Assembly (NCBI GenBank): GCA_900473795.1
Contig: UCMT01000018.1
Coordinates: 98,612 to 162,611 of the forward strand
DNA: 64,000 nucleotides
Origin: Hyphomicrobiales bacterium
GTDB lineage: Bacteria > Pseudomonadota > Alphaproteobacteria > Rhizobiales > Rhizobiaceae
Direction of reading: 5' to 3'
A program made the position numbers and the translations under genes. The notes beneath the pieces were generated by a model. It did no database searches. It was not told the origin of the DNA and saw only the letters and a program-made list of their open reading frames with translations. Shown here piece after piece: positions 1 to 8,842 of the stretch (its first letter is position 1; the number at the start of each line of letters is the position of its first letter).

Positions 1-1
1 C

Positions 2-1252
2 AGCTATACCGACCTGTTCGGCGGCCAGAGGGCCAAGCTGGTTCCGGCGGAAGCGATCGCCGACATGCAGAAGGACGGCGCGGGCTTTGCCGGTTTCGCC
101 ACCTGGCTCGACCTCACCCCCGCCCATCCGGACCTCTTTGCGCTGCCGGACGCTTCCTCCGTCATCCAGCTGCCGTGGAAGAAAGACGTCGCCTGGGTCG
201 CGGCCGACTGCGTCATGGAAGACCAGCCGGTTGAACAGGCGCCGCGCGTCGTCCTGAAAAAGCTGATCGCCGAAGCCGCCGCGGAAGGCCTTCGCGTCAA
301 GACCGGCGTCGAACCGGAATTCTTCCTGATCTCTCCGGATGGGTCGAAGATTTCCGACGAGTTCGATACCGCCGAGAAACCCTGCTACGACCAGCAGGCC
401 GTCATGCGCCGCTACGACGTGATCGCCGAAATCTGCGACTACATGCTCGAACTCGGCTGGAAGCCCTATCAGAACGACCACGAGGATGCCAACGGCCAGT
501 TCGAGATGAACTGGGAATATGACGATGCGCTCCAGACGGCCGACAAACACTCCTTCTTCAAATTCATGGTGAAGTCGGTTGCCGAGAAGCACGGTCTTCG
601 GGCAACCTTCATGCCGAAACCCTTCAAGGGCCTCACCGGCAACGGCTGCCACGCCCATATCTCCGTCTGGGATCTGGAGGGCAAGACCAATGCCTTTGCC
701 GACAAGGAAATGCCGTTCGGTCTTTCCGCCAAGGGCAAGACCTTCCTCGGTGGCATCATGAAGCACGCCTCGGCGCTGGCGGCCATTACCAATCCGACGG
801 TCAATTCCTACAAGCGCATCAACGCGCCGCGCACGATTTCCGGCGCGACCTGGGCGCCGAATACGGTGACCTGGACGGGCAACAACCGCACCCACATGGT
901 TCGCGTTCCAGGCCCGGGCCGGTTCGAATTGCGTCTGCCGGATGGCGCGGTCAATCCCTATCTGCTGCAGGCGATCATCATCGCGGCCGGTCTCAACGGC
1001 ATCCGGCACAATGCAGATCCGGGCCGTCACTACGACATCGACATGTACAGGGAAGGCCACACGGTCACCGACGCGCCCAAGCTCCCACTCAACCTGCTCG
1101 ATGCGCTGCGCGAATACGACAAGGACGAGGAGCTGAAGGTCGCGCTCGGTAAGAGCTTCTCCAGCGCCTACCTGAAACTCAAACACCAGGAATGGAACAC
1201 CTACACCTCCCATTTCAGCGAATGGGAGCGGCAGACGACGCTCGACATCTGA
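2..1252 (+). CDS. glnT: Type III glutamine synthetase GlnT (5' end outside window)
   Basis: Glutamine synthetase of the GlnT/type III class, which joins ammonia (or methylamine in gamma-glutamylmethylamide synthetases) to glutamate using ATP. The frame is open from base 2, beginning SYTDLFGGQRAKLV, which is an internal GlnT sequence, so the first methionine at 65 is not the start and roughly 20-odd residues lie upstream. Glutamine synthetase catalytic features seen: the EPEFFL glutamate-binding strand, the NGCHAHIS segment, and the INAPRT and GRFELRLPDGAVNPYL regions near the C-terminus. It is followed after about 160 bp by purU. In rhizobia glnT and purU often travel with methylglutamate/sarcosine-type C1 genes, which would lie upstream of this window. 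That context is inference. Whether the substrate is ammonia or methylamine cannot be read from the sequence. Confidence 0.93.
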   Translation, partial: SYTDLFGGQRAKLVPAEAIADMQKDGAGFAGFATWLDLTPAHPDLFALPDASSVIQLPWKKDVAWVAADCVMEDQPVEQAPRVVLKKLIAEAAAEGLRVKTGVEPEFFLISPDGSKISDEFDTAEKPCYDQQAVMRRYDVIAEICDYMLELGWKPYQNDHEDANGQFEMNWEYDDALQTADKHSFFKFMVKSVAEKHGLRATFMPKPFKGLTGNGCHAHISVWDLEGKTNAFADKEMPFGLSAKGKTFLGGIMKHASALAAITNPTVNSYKRINAPRTISGATWAPNTVTWTGNNRTHMVRVPGPGRFELRLPDGAVNPYLLQAIIIAAGLNGIRHNADPGRHYDIDMYREGHTVTDAPKLPLNLLDALREYDKDEELKVALGKSFSSAYLKLKHQEWNTYTSHFSEWERQTTLDI

Positions 1253-1412
1253 CTGTCAGGCTTCTGCGAAGATCAGAAGAGACGGCATGGCCTGTTCCTG
1301 CTATCCGATGTCGCTAAACGGATGGACGGGCAGGCCAGCGCCGCGCTAGCTTCCGCTCCACAACGTTGGCCGGGAGGGCCAGCCAAAACCTCGAGCCAAG
1401 AGATCGATACCG

Positions 1413-2297
1413 ATGAAAAGCTATGTGCTGACTGTTTCCTGCAAATCCACCCGCGGCATTGTTGCGGCGATCACCGGTTACCTTGCGGAGGAGGGCTGCT
1501 ACATCACCGACAGCTCGCAGTTCGACGACATGGAGACCGGCCTGTTCTTCATGCGGCTGACCTTCATCAGCCAGGAAGGTGCTTCGCTAGAAAAGCTGAC
1601 GGCCGGTTTCGAGGCGGTGAAGACCCGCTTCGGTATGGTCGCTGACATTCGTGACAGCGAACACCGCATGAAGGTGCTTTTGATGGTGTCGCGGTTCGGC
1701 CACTGCCTCAACGATCTGCTCTATCGCTGGAAGATCGGCGCCCTGCCGATCGACATCGTCGGCGTCATTTCCAACCACTTCGATTACCAGAAGGTCGTCG
1801 TCAACCACGATATTCCATTCCATCACATTCCGGTCACCAAGGCCAACAAGGTCCAGGCCGAGGCCCGCATGATGGACGTGGTCGAGCAGACCGGCACGGA
1901 GCTGATCGTGCTGGCCCGCTACATGCAGATCCTGTCGGATGCGATCTGCCAGAAGATGTCCGGCCAGATCATCAACATCCACCACTCCTTCCTGCCGTCG
2001 TTCAAGGGTGCCAATCCCTACAAGCAGGCCTATGAGCGCGGCGTCAAGCTGATCGGCGCGACGGCGCATTACGTCACCGCCGACCTCGACGAAGGTCCGA
2101 TCATCGAGCAGGACATCGCCCGCATCACGCATGCGCAGTCGGCCGAGGATTACGTCTCGATCGGTCGCGACGTCGAAAGCCAGGTGCTGGCCCGCGCCGT
2201 GCACGCGCATATCCATCACCGTACCTTCATCAACGGCAACCGCACCGTCGTCTTCCCGGCAAGCCCGGGCTCCTTCGCTTCGGAGCGCATGGGCTGA
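1413..2297 (+). CDS. purU: Formyltetrahydrofolate deformylase PurU
   Basis: Hydrolyses 10-formyltetrahydrofolate to formate and tetrahydrofolate, balancing the one-carbon pool. The 294-residue protein has the normal family length. Residues 1-85 form an ACT-type regulatory domain (YVLTVSCKSTRGIVAAITGYL at the start is the typical strand-helix). Residues from about 90 form the formyltransferase catalytic domain, with the NIHHSFLPSFKGANPY signature containing the catalytic His, then GATAHYV and LDEGPIIEQD with the conserved Asp. It starts at ATG 1413 with only a weak AAGAGAT ribosome site. It follows glnT in the same direction, and a strong terminator lies 36 bp after its stop. Pairing with GlnT suggests a role in clearing C1 units from methylated amines, which is inference. 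Confidence 0.95.
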   Translation: MKSYVLTVSCKSTRGIVAAITGYLAEEGCYITDSSQFDDMETGLFFMRLTFISQEGASLEKLTAGFEAVKTRFGMVADIRDSEHRMKVLLMVSRFGHCLNDLLYRWKIGALPIDIVGVISNHFDYQKVVVNHDIPFHHIPVTKANKVQAEARMMDVVEQTGTELIVLARYMQILSDAICQKMSGQIINIHHSFLPSFKGANPYKQAYERGVKLIGATAHYVTADLDEGPIIEQDIARITHAQSAEDYVSIGRDVESQVLARAVHAHIHHRTFINGNRTVVFPASPGSFASERMG

Positions 2298-2333
2298 TCC
2301 CGCCCTCTCTCCGCTGATATAGCTGGAATTTCG

Positions 2334-2373
2334 AATCCCCGGTCGCGTAACGCCACCGGGGATTTTTGTTTTT
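2334..2373 (+). terminator. Rho-independent terminator after purU
   Basis: Perfect 10-bp inverted repeat (AATCCCCGGT at 2334-2343, ACCGGGGATT at 2355-2364) with an 11-nt loop, running into a T-rich tail up to 2374. It lies just downstream of purU and closes the glnT-purU transcript. Confidence 0.88.
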
Positions 2374-2523
2374 TGCGCAGCTGCCAGCCAGCCCCGGCGA
2401 CAAGCCTCCGCTCTGTTTCGGCGTCGACGGAGTACGGTTTGCATAAATAAAGCCGAACGGGAGGTTGCATCGCTTGCGCCTTGGCGGAAGGATGCGGAAC
2501 GAAAAACGGAGCGGGTGAGCCCC

Positions 2524-4164
2524 ATGAAACATTTCTTCAACCGCAAGGAATCGATCGTCACCGAGGCTCTGGACGGCCTGTTGCGGGCTTCCCCGCCCGG
2601 AACGCTGGCCCGTCTCGACAGCTATCCGGACATCAAGGTGGTCGTCCGCGCCGACTGGGACAAATCCCGGGTCGCGTTGATTTCCGGCGGTGGGGCAGGG
2701 CATGAGCCGTCCCATGCTGGCTTCGTCGGCAGGGGCATGCTGACGGCCGCCGTCTCCGGCGAAATCTTCGCCTCTCCCAGCGTCGATGCCGTTTTGACCG
2801 CGATCCGAGCGGTGACAGGCAAGCCGGGCTGCCTGCTGGTCGTCAAGAATTATACCGGCGACCGCCTGAACTTCGGTCTTGCGGCGGAAAAGGCGCGCGC
2901 AGAAGGTTTCGACGTCGAGATGGTCATCGTCGCCGACGATATCGCGCTGCCGGATATCAACCAGCCGCGTGGTGTCGCGGGTACGCTCTTCGTGCACAAG
3001 ATTGCCGGTCATCTCGCCGAAAGCGGTGAGAGTCTCGCCTCCCTTGCCGCCGCTGCCAAGGCCGCCGCTGCCGACATCGTATCGCTCGGCGTTTCCTATT
3101 CCACCTGCTCCATACCCGGCCGGCCTTACGAGGATCGTCTGGGCGAGAACCAGGGCGAGCTCGGCTTGGGCATTCATGGCGAGCCGGGGGTGGAAAAGAT
3201 AACCGTCCAGCAGGCCGACAGTCTCGTCTCGATCATGACGGAACGCCTGTCGGCGGCGATGAAACCGGTCGGGAAACACGCTCTTCTCATCAACAATCTC
3301 GGTGCGGTGCCGCCGGTGGAAATGTCGCTGATTGCCAATGCGGTGCTCTCTTCGCCGTTTGCCGGCCGAATTGCCCTTGTGGTCGGGCCGGGGCCGTTGA
3401 TGACGGCCTTGAATATGAACGGTTTTTCGCTGTCGCTGATCCGGCTCGACCCGGAGCGCGAAGCGGCGCTGTTGTCCGATGTTGCGCCGCATGCCTGGCT
3501 GCCGGCGGTCGTGCCGCATCCCGTTGCCATCGTGGCAGCCCCGAAGGCCGAAACTCTGGTGTCGGCTGTGGCGAGCCATGATGCCGAGGCCGAGCGTGTG
3601 CTTGCCGCCATCTGCGATCGGTTGATTTCACTTGAGCCGGAGTTGAACCGACTGGATGCCAAGGCGGGCGATGGTGACACCGGATCGACGGTTGCCACCG
3701 GTGCCCGCAGCATTCTGGCACAGACGGGACGCTTGCCCGTTGCCGACAGGGCAGCGCTTTTCGCCGTCATCGGCGATACGCTGGCGACGGCGATGGGCGG
3801 TTCGAGCGGCGTTCTCCTGTCGATCTTCTTCACTGCGGCGGGCAAGGCGAGCGGGGACGGGGCAAACCTTGCTGCGTCCCTGCTTGCCGGGCTCGAGCGC
3901 ATGACGTTCTACGGCGGCGCCCTTCCGGGCGATCGCACCATGGTCGATGCGCTGTCGCCGGCGCTTCATGCATTGGCAGCGATCGATGTGCGGGCCGCCG
4001 CCGATGCCGCGCGCAAGGGGGCCGACGCAACCAAGACGATGCGCAAGGCGAAGGCCGGGCGATCTGCCTATATCGGCGAGAGCGATCTCGACGGGGTGAT
4101 GGATCCGGGCGCACATGCCGTAGCCGAGGCTTTTGCCGCTGCCGCCGATATCCTGAAGCCCTGA
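2524..4164 (+). CDS. Dihydroxyacetone kinase, fused DhaK-DhaL, ATP-dependent
   Basis: Phosphorylates dihydroxyacetone (or a related short-chain ketose) with ATP. The 546-residue protein is the single-chain Dak form: a DhaK domain over about residues 1-325 and a DhaL domain over about 350-546. In DhaK, SGGGAGHEPSHAGFVG shapes the substrate site, and His218 in GIHGEPG matches the histidine that binds dihydroxyacetone covalently. In DhaL, AGDGDTGST carries the Asp residues that hold the Mg-ATP. ATG 2524 is chosen because family members begin close to MKxFFN; GTG 2515 would add three residues and is possible. It is monocistronic, preceded by the purU terminator and convergent with the FAD oxidoreductase, 20 bp away. 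Substrate specificity within the DAK family (for example erythrulose or apulose kinases) is not decidable here. Confidence 0.9.
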   Translation: MKHFFNRKESIVTEALDGLLRASPPGTLARLDSYPDIKVVVRADWDKSRVALISGGGAGHEPSHAGFVGRGMLTAAVSGEIFASPSVDAVLTAIRAVTGKPGCLLVVKNYTGDRLNFGLAAEKARAEGFDVEMVIVADDIALPDINQPRGVAGTLFVHKIAGHLAESGESLASLAAAAKAAAADIVSLGVSYSTCSIPGRPYEDRLGENQGELGLGIHGEPGVEKITVQQADSLVSIMTERLSAAMKPVGKHALLINNLGAVPPVEMSLIANAVLSSPFAGRIALVVGPGPLMTALNMNGFSLSLIRLDPEREAALLSDVAPHAWLPAVVPHPVAIVAAPKAETLVSAVASHDAEAERVLAAICDRLISLEPELNRLDAKAGDGDTGSTVATGARSILAQTGRLPVADRAALFAVIGDTLATAMGGSSGVLLSIFFTAAGKASGDGANLAASLLAGLERMTFYGGALPGDRTMVDALSPALHALAAIDVRAAADAARKGADATKTMRKAKAGRSAYIGESDLDGVMDPGAHAVAEAFAAAADILKP

Positions 4165-4184
4165 CCGCATCTTCGCGCCGGTGA

Positions 4185-5516
4185 TCAGACCGGCGGCGCA
4201 ATTTCGATCGGGGTGCCGTCGGAAAAGCGGGTGAAGCGAAAGGGTGCGGGATCGACGATCGGTGTGTTTCCCGTGACCAGATCGGCAGCCAGATGCCCCG
4301 CGCCCGGGCCGATGCCGAAACCATGACCTGAAAATCCGGTCGCAATGACCAGTCCGGGAAGACTGTCGAGCGTGGAGATGACCGGCACCGCGTCCGGCGT
4401 CACGTCGATCAGGCCGGCCCAGACCTGCTCCACTTTCGCATCGCGCAGCACCGGCAGGGCTTCCGTGGCCGCCCTCAGCGCGTTCAAGGCGGCTCTGCCA
4501 TCCGGTTTCGGATCGAGTATCCGATGCCGCTCAAACGCGCCTGGCCGGTCGAGGGGGACTGCGGCGATTTCGAACAGTTCCTGCCAGCTTCGAGCGCTGA
4601 GACCGAGCTGCACCGCTTCGCCCTCCGCCTTCCTCGCCGGTTGAAAATCGCGGAAGAAGCCAAAACTGTCCGGCACCAGCGCATGCATGTTGATGCCGCC
4701 ATTGGCGATCGTGTAGCCGCCGTCCAGCCGTTTCCGATAGGCATAGGTGGCGGTGGCGCCCGCGCCATCCGGCCCCCGGTTCACCGCGCTGGTGCGCAGC
4801 ACCGAGTTGCGCACTTTCAGTTGCGGCAGGCGGATGCCGAGCCCCTTGCAGAACAGCCGCGACCATGCGCCGCCGGCAAGCACGACGGCGGAAGTCTCGA
4901 TGCGGCCCTTCTCGGTAATGACGGCGCTGACGCGGCCGGCACTTTTTTCGATGCCGCGCACGGCGCAGCCTGTCAGGATGCGGGCACCGGCCCGGCGTGC
5001 GCCCATCGCGATCGCCGGCACGGCCTTTTGCGGTTCGGCGCGGCCGTCGCTTGGCGTGTAGAGCGCGCCCTTGTATCGCCGTGCGGAACCCAGCATCACG
5101 GCCGCCGTCTCGTCGGGGCCGATCTGGCGCGTGTCGAGCCCATGCGCCTGTGCGAGTTTCAGCCAGGCGTCGCGATTGGCGATATCCGTCTCGTTCTCCG
5201 AGATATAGAGAATTCCGGAACGGCGAAACCCGGTCTGGCCGCCGACCCGTGCGTCCAATCCATCCCAGATTTTCAGGGATTCGATCGCCAGCGGAATTTC
5301 CCGCCGGTCGCGGCCCATGACCCGGACCCAGCCCCAGTTGCGGCTGGATTGCTCGCCGCCGAGCGCGCCCTTCTCGCAGAGCACGACGTCGACGCCGCGT
5401 TCGGCAAGGAACAGCGCCGTGCTTGTGCCGATGATACCGCCGCCGATGACGACGACGCCGGCTTTCTTCGGCAGGATGTGATCGGTTTCAATCGGGTCGA
5501 GCACGGGGCCGGGCAT
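4185..5516 (-). CDS. FAD-dependent oxidoreductase, DAO/glycine oxidase family
   Basis: A DAO-family flavoprotein, expected to oxidise the C-N bond of an amino acid or amine. The 443-residue protein has the ADP-binding Rossmann motif GGGIIG near residue 22 (VVVIGGGIIGTSTALFLAERG), the NWGWVRVMGRD stretch seen in this oxidoreductase subgroup, and the C-terminal FAD-closing segment ATGFSGHGFGIGPGAG. There is no signal peptide and no membrane segment. It starts at ATG 5516. It lies 100 bp downstream of the LacI regulator on the same strand and may be co-transcribed with it. The actual substrate is unknown, and nothing in the adjacent sugar operon obviously needs an amine oxidase, so its link to that locus is uncertain. 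Confidence 0.82.
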   Translation of the reverse strand: MPGPVLDPIETDHILPKKAGVVVIGGGIIGTSTALFLAERGVDVVLCEKGALGGEQSSRNWGWVRVMGRDRREIPLAIESLKIWDGLDARVGGQTGFRRSGILYISENETDIANRDAWLKLAQAHGLDTRQIGPDETAAVMLGSARRYKGALYTPSDGRAEPQKAVPAIAMGARRAGARILTGCAVRGIEKSAGRVSAVITEKGRIETSAVVLAGGAWSRLFCKGLGIRLPQLKVRNSVLRTSAVNRGPDGAGATATYAYRKRLDGGYTIANGGINMHALVPDSFGFFRDFQPARKAEGEAVQLGLSARSWQELFEIAAVPLDRPGAFERHRILDPKPDGRAALNALRAATEALPVLRDAKVEQVWAGLIDVTPDAVPVISTLDSLPGLVIATGFSGHGFGIGPGAGHLAADLVTGNTPIVDPAPFRFTRFSDGTPIEIAPPV

Positions 5517-5615
5517 GTGGGCTGTTTTCCAGGGGGCTGAGAGGACTGTCCGATTTGCATCGGGTATTGCAGGTATTCACGGCGTCGCGAGCGGCGGCGA
5601 CGGCTTTGACGCCGA

Positions 5616-6653
5616 TCAAGCAGGAGGCAACAGGAAGGCATCGCTTTCGCCTTCGATCAGCTCTTCCCGCCAGATCTTCCGCAGCTCCGCATTCGGGTAA
5701 AAATGGCTGAAAGCGGGCATTGTTGCCAGCAGCGCCTCCGCCAGGGCGATGCCGAGATCACGCCGGGAGAGCTCGAAGCCGGTAAGACTGGGCGACAGGA
5801 AATGCGTCTGCGGGCTGTGGCGGCCAATCACGGCGATATCGCGTCCCGGCTTCAGGCCCGCTTCGCTCAAACCGCGGTAAAATCCGATCGCAATGCTCTC
5901 GTTGACCAGCAGTATTGCCGTTGGCCGGTCCTTCTTCGACAGCAGCTCGCGTGCGATCTGGTAGCCGCCCGCCTCGTTGGGTGTCGAACGGAAGACGAGG
6001 TCGGGATCGAGGGAAAGGCCGTGGGCTGCAAGCGCGCTGGCAGCCTGATCGACGAAGATATAGCCGAGGTTGACGTCGTCATGCGGCCTCGTCACGGCAA
6101 TGCGCCGGTGACCCTTCGCCACCAGCCTGTCGATCGCCGTCTGTGCCATGCCTTCGAAATCAAGATCGAGCCAAGGCTGGCCAACATCCGTGAGGCTGCG
6201 CCCGAGCGTGGCGAAGGGGATCTTGCGCTTGGCGAGAAATTCCAGGCGCGGATCGTGCCGTTGGGTTGCCGAAAGGATGAGTCCGTCGGCGAAACCCCGG
6301 GCAACGACGCGCCGGAGATAGTCGTCCGGGTCCTCCTGCGACGAGCAGAGGAGCGCGACGAGATCGAGGCGGTGGCGGGCAAAGACCGTCTGGACGCCGT
6401 CGAAGACGCTCATGAAGAAGGTGTCGCCCTGACCGGTGATTTCGGCGCCGGTCTGCATCATGAAGCCGATGATGTTGGTCGTGCCCTGGCGCAGGCTGCG
6501 GCCGGACTGGTTGGGCACATAGCCGAGTTCGGCGGCGGCTTCGAGCACTCTTTTGCGGGTTTCTTCGTTGACATCCGGACGCCCGTTCAGGGCGCGTGAA
6601 ACGGTTCCGATCGAAATGTCCAGATGCTGGGCGAGCCTGCGTATGCCTGTCAT
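5616..6653 (-). CDS. LacI family transcriptional regulator (sugar locus repressor)
   Basis: A LacI/GalR repressor of 345 residues. The N-terminal helix-turn-helix reads IRRLAQHLDISIGTVSRALNG and is followed by the hinge region (GYVPNQSGRSLR) and a periplasmic-binding-like effector domain (TAILLVNESIAIGF). The open frame extends to a GTG at 6707. ATG 6653 is preferred because family members begin MxxIRxLA at this point, and because the longer start would sit directly against the divergent operon's -35 box. It is divergent from the Gfo/Idh-led operon, with a perfect 18-bp palindrome between them. It is therefore the likely repressor of that operon and of itself. The inducer is unknown. Confidence 0.9.
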   Translation of the reverse strand: MTGIRRLAQHLDISIGTVSRALNGRPDVNEETRKRVLEAAAELGYVPNQSGRSLRQGTTNIIGFMMQTGAEITGQGDTFFMSVFDGVQTVFARHRLDLVALLCSSQEDPDDYLRRVVARGFADGLILSATQRHDPRLEFLAKRKIPFATLGRSLTDVGQPWLDLDFEGMAQTAIDRLVAKGHRRIAVTRPHDDVNLGYIFVDQAASALAAHGLSLDPDLVFRSTPNEAGGYQIARELLSKKDRPTAILLVNESIAIGFYRGLSEAGLKPGRDIAVIGRHSPQTHFLSPSLTGFELSRRDLGIALAEALLATMPAFSHFYPNAELRKIWREELIEGESDAFLLPPA

Positions 6654-6700
6654 TCCACCCGCTTTCAACTTGAGAATCCGGTGTGCCCGATTTCCATCTA

Positions 6701-6729
6701 TTGACACGTTTCAAAATTCGTTCATAGTA
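6701..6729 (+). promoter_or_regulatory. Sigma70-type promoter of the sugar operon
   Basis: TTGACA at 6701-6706 matches the -35 consensus exactly. After a 17-nt spacer, ATAGTA at 6724-6729 (or CATAGT one base earlier) can serve as the -10. It points at the Gfo/Idh gene, and the LacI-type palindrome begins at its -10 end, so bound repressor would block open complex formation or escape. Confidence 0.65.
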
Positions 6730-6746
6730 CCGTAAACGTTTACGGT
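6729..6746. promoter_or_regulatory. LacI-family operator, perfect 18-bp palindrome
   Basis: ACCGTAAACGTTTACGGT is perfectly two-fold symmetric with a central CG, the usual design for LacI-family operators. It lies in the divergent spacer between the LacI gene and the Gfo/Idh gene, overlapping the promoter end and the probable transcription start. I assign it to the neighbouring repressor by position only. Confidence 0.85.
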
Positions 6747-6794
6747 TGTCGAAAAGGAGCGAAAACCGTAGACTTTCCGGAGGAGAATCCCATT

Positions 6795-7817
6795 TTGCGT
6801 GCAGTTTTGTGCGGGTGCGGAGCTATGGCCAAAGGATGGCTGAAGGCGGTCGCGAATACCCCTGAAATCAGAGCGGACGTTGAGGTCGTCGGCCTCGTCG
6901 ACGTCAATCCGGCGGCCGCGACGTTGCTTGCCGAAGAGTTCGGTCTGACGGACGCAGTCATTGGTTCCGACCTCGGTGCCGTGCTTGCCGAAACCGCGGC
7001 AGGCGTGGTTTTCGATGTGGTCATTCCGTCCGCCCGTCACGACGTCGTTGCGACCGCTCTGGCACATGGATGCCACGTGCTGAGCGAGAAGCCGATGGCT
7101 TCGTCGATCGAGGAGGGGCGGGCGATGATCGCCCAGGCCGCGGCCGCCGGCAAAGTCCATGCGATCGTCCAGAACCGGCGCTTCATCGCGGGCATCCGCC
7201 GCATCCGCCGGCTGGTCGAAAGCGGCACGCTCGGCGAGCTGACGGCCATCCATTGCGATTTCTTCATCGGCGCGCATTTCGGCGGCTTTCGCGAAGAGAT
7301 GGACAATGTCCTTTTGCTCGACATGGCAATCCACACATTCGACGCCGCCCGCTTCGTCGCCGGCAAGGTGCCGGTTGCCGTCTATTGCCACGAAAGCAAC
7401 CCGCGCGGCTCGTGGTACGCGCATGGTGCCGCGGCCAATGCGATTTTCGAGTTTTCCGACGACGTCACCTTCACCTATCGCGGCTCGTGGTGTGCCGAAG
7501 GTGCCAATACCAGCTGGGAAAGCCAGTGGCGGATCATCGGCACGCAGGGCACGCTGCTCTGGGATGGCGCCGAGGATTTTCAGGCGCACAGGGTATCGGC
7601 CACGGAAGGGTTTCTTCGGCCGGTCGATAGCGTCCTTGTACCGGAGCCCGCAAACGAGGCCGAGACCTATGGCCATGCCAGCGTCATCGCCGATTTTCTC
7701 ACCGCCATCAAAACCGGCCGCACGCCGGAAACGGCGAGCAACGACAATATCAACAGCCTTGCCATGGTGTTTGCGGCGATCGAAAGCGCCCGGACCCGGC
7801 AGCGCGTGACCCTATGA
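6795..7817 (+). CDS. Gfo/Idh/MocA family oxidoreductase
   Basis: An NAD(P)-dependent sugar or cyclitol dehydrogenase of 340 residues. The N-terminal Rossmann fold starts RAVLCGCGAMAKGWLKA (the GxGxxA nucleotide loop). The Gfo/Idh signature HVLSEKPMA holds the conserved EKP lysine used in catalysis. The C-terminal alpha/beta domain runs from about residue 125. It starts at TTG 6795, with GGAGG at 6779-6783 as ribosome site; no ATG sits near. It is the first gene of the operon, 13 bp ahead of the TIM-barrel gene. Gfo/Idh plus TIM-barrel pairs are known from inositol and from 3-keto-glycoside pathways, so oxidation of a sugar ring hydroxyl is a reasonable guess. The substrate is not known. Confidence 0.9.
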   Translation: MRAVLCGCGAMAKGWLKAVANTPEIRADVEVVGLVDVNPAAATLLAEEFGLTDAVIGSDLGAVLAETAAGVVFDVVIPSARHDVVATALAHGCHVLSEKPMASSIEEGRAMIAQAAAAGKVHAIVQNRRFIAGIRRIRRLVESGTLGELTAIHCDFFIGAHFGGFREEMDNVLLLDMAIHTFDAARFVAGKVPVAVYCHESNPRGSWYAHGAAANAIFEFSDDVTFTYRGSWCAEGANTSWESQWRIIGTQGTLLWDGAEDFQAHRVSATEGFLRPVDSVLVPEPANEAETYGHASVIADFLTAIKTGRTPETASNDNINSLAMVFAAIESARTRQRVTL

Positions 7818-7830
7818 ACAGGACCTTTTG

Positions 7831-8733
7831 ATGAGCAATCCGGCAAAAGCCATTCGCATCGGCACCATGATCAGCGCATCCGGCGGCAAGGCTGCCGACC
7901 GCATCGGCCAGATCGCCGGCATGGGCTTCGAAAGCTTCGAGCCCTTCTTCTGGCAGACGACCAACGGTCAGGATCTCGCTGAACTCGGTAAGCGCTGCGT
8001 CGAGGTGATCGGCGATCGCGACATCACCATCTCGACGCTCGGCATGTTCGGCAATCCCTTGGAGACGACGGATATCGATCGCGACACGCTGCAGGGCTGG
8101 AAGGACTGCATCGACAACGCCCATCATTTTGGCGCCACCTGCGTTGCCGGCTTTACGGGAAGAATTCGCAACAAACCGCTGACCGACAGCCTGCCGCGCT
8201 ACAAGGAGGTGTGGAGCGAACTTGCCAAGCGCGCCGCCGACAAGGGCATCAGGATCGCCTTTGAAAACTGCGCCATGGACGGCAACTGGGCAACAGGCGA
8301 CTGGAATATCGCCCACAATCCGGATGCCTGGGAGCTGATCTTCAACGAAACGCCGGACGATCATATCGGTCTTGAATGGGAGCCCTGCCACCAGATGGTC
8401 TATCTGATCGAGCCCATCCCGCAGATCCGCAAATGGGCGAAAAAAATCTTTCACGTGCACGGCAAGGACGCGACCATCCGTTGGGACGTGATCCGTGAAC
8501 ACGGCATTTTCGGCAAGGAGAAATTCGTCTTCATGCGCACGCCGGGCTTCGGCGACACCAATTGGACGGATGTCATTTCCGAACTGCGCCTTGCCGGCTG
8601 GTCCGGTTCCATCGACATCGAGGGCTGGCACGACCCGGTCTATCGCGATCAGCTGGAAATGACCGGCCAGGTGCATGGCCTCAACTATCTGAAGGCTTGC
8701 CGGGGCGGCGACTTCGTCGTCGATCCCGCCTGA
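7831..8733 (+). CDS. Sugar phosphate isomerase/epimerase (xylose isomerase-like TIM barrel)
   Basis: A 300-residue protein of the AP-endonuclease-2/xylose isomerase-like TIM-barrel superfamily. Typical metal-site segments are IAFENCAMDGNW (Glu), HIGLEWEPCHQ (Glu and His), FHVHGKDA (His-x-His-like) and GSIDIEGWHDP (Glu). Enzymes of this fold isomerise or epimerise sugars, dehydrate inosose, or eliminate from keto-glycosides using a divalent metal. ATG 7831 is used; a TTG directly before it is in frame but unnecessary. It lies between the Gfo/Idh gene and the ABC binding-protein gene. About 110 bp downstream contains a short GGCCTGA/TCAGGC hairpin (about 8741-8765) before the binding-protein start, possibly an RNA processing point. 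The precise reaction is unknown. Confidence 0.87.
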   Translation: MSNPAKAIRIGTMISASGGKAADRIGQIAGMGFESFEPFFWQTTNGQDLAELGKRCVEVIGDRDITISTLGMFGNPLETTDIDRDTLQGWKDCIDNAHHFGATCVAGFTGRIRNKPLTDSLPRYKEVWSELAKRAADKGIRIAFENCAMDGNWATGDWNIAHNPDAWELIFNETPDDHIGLEWEPCHQMVYLIEPIPQIRKWAKKIFHVHGKDATIRWDVIREHGIFGKEKFVFMRTPGFGDTNWTDVISELRLAGWSGSIDIEGWHDPVYRDQLEMTGQVHGLNYLKACRGGDFVVDPA

Positions 8734-8842
8734 TTGATCAGGCCGGCCTGACCAGTCAGGCAGGTCTGAAAGGACTGAAATGGACTGAAGAAGGCCGGCA
8801 TGGAGGATGACGGCCGACAAGGATAACCAACAGGAGGAAACG

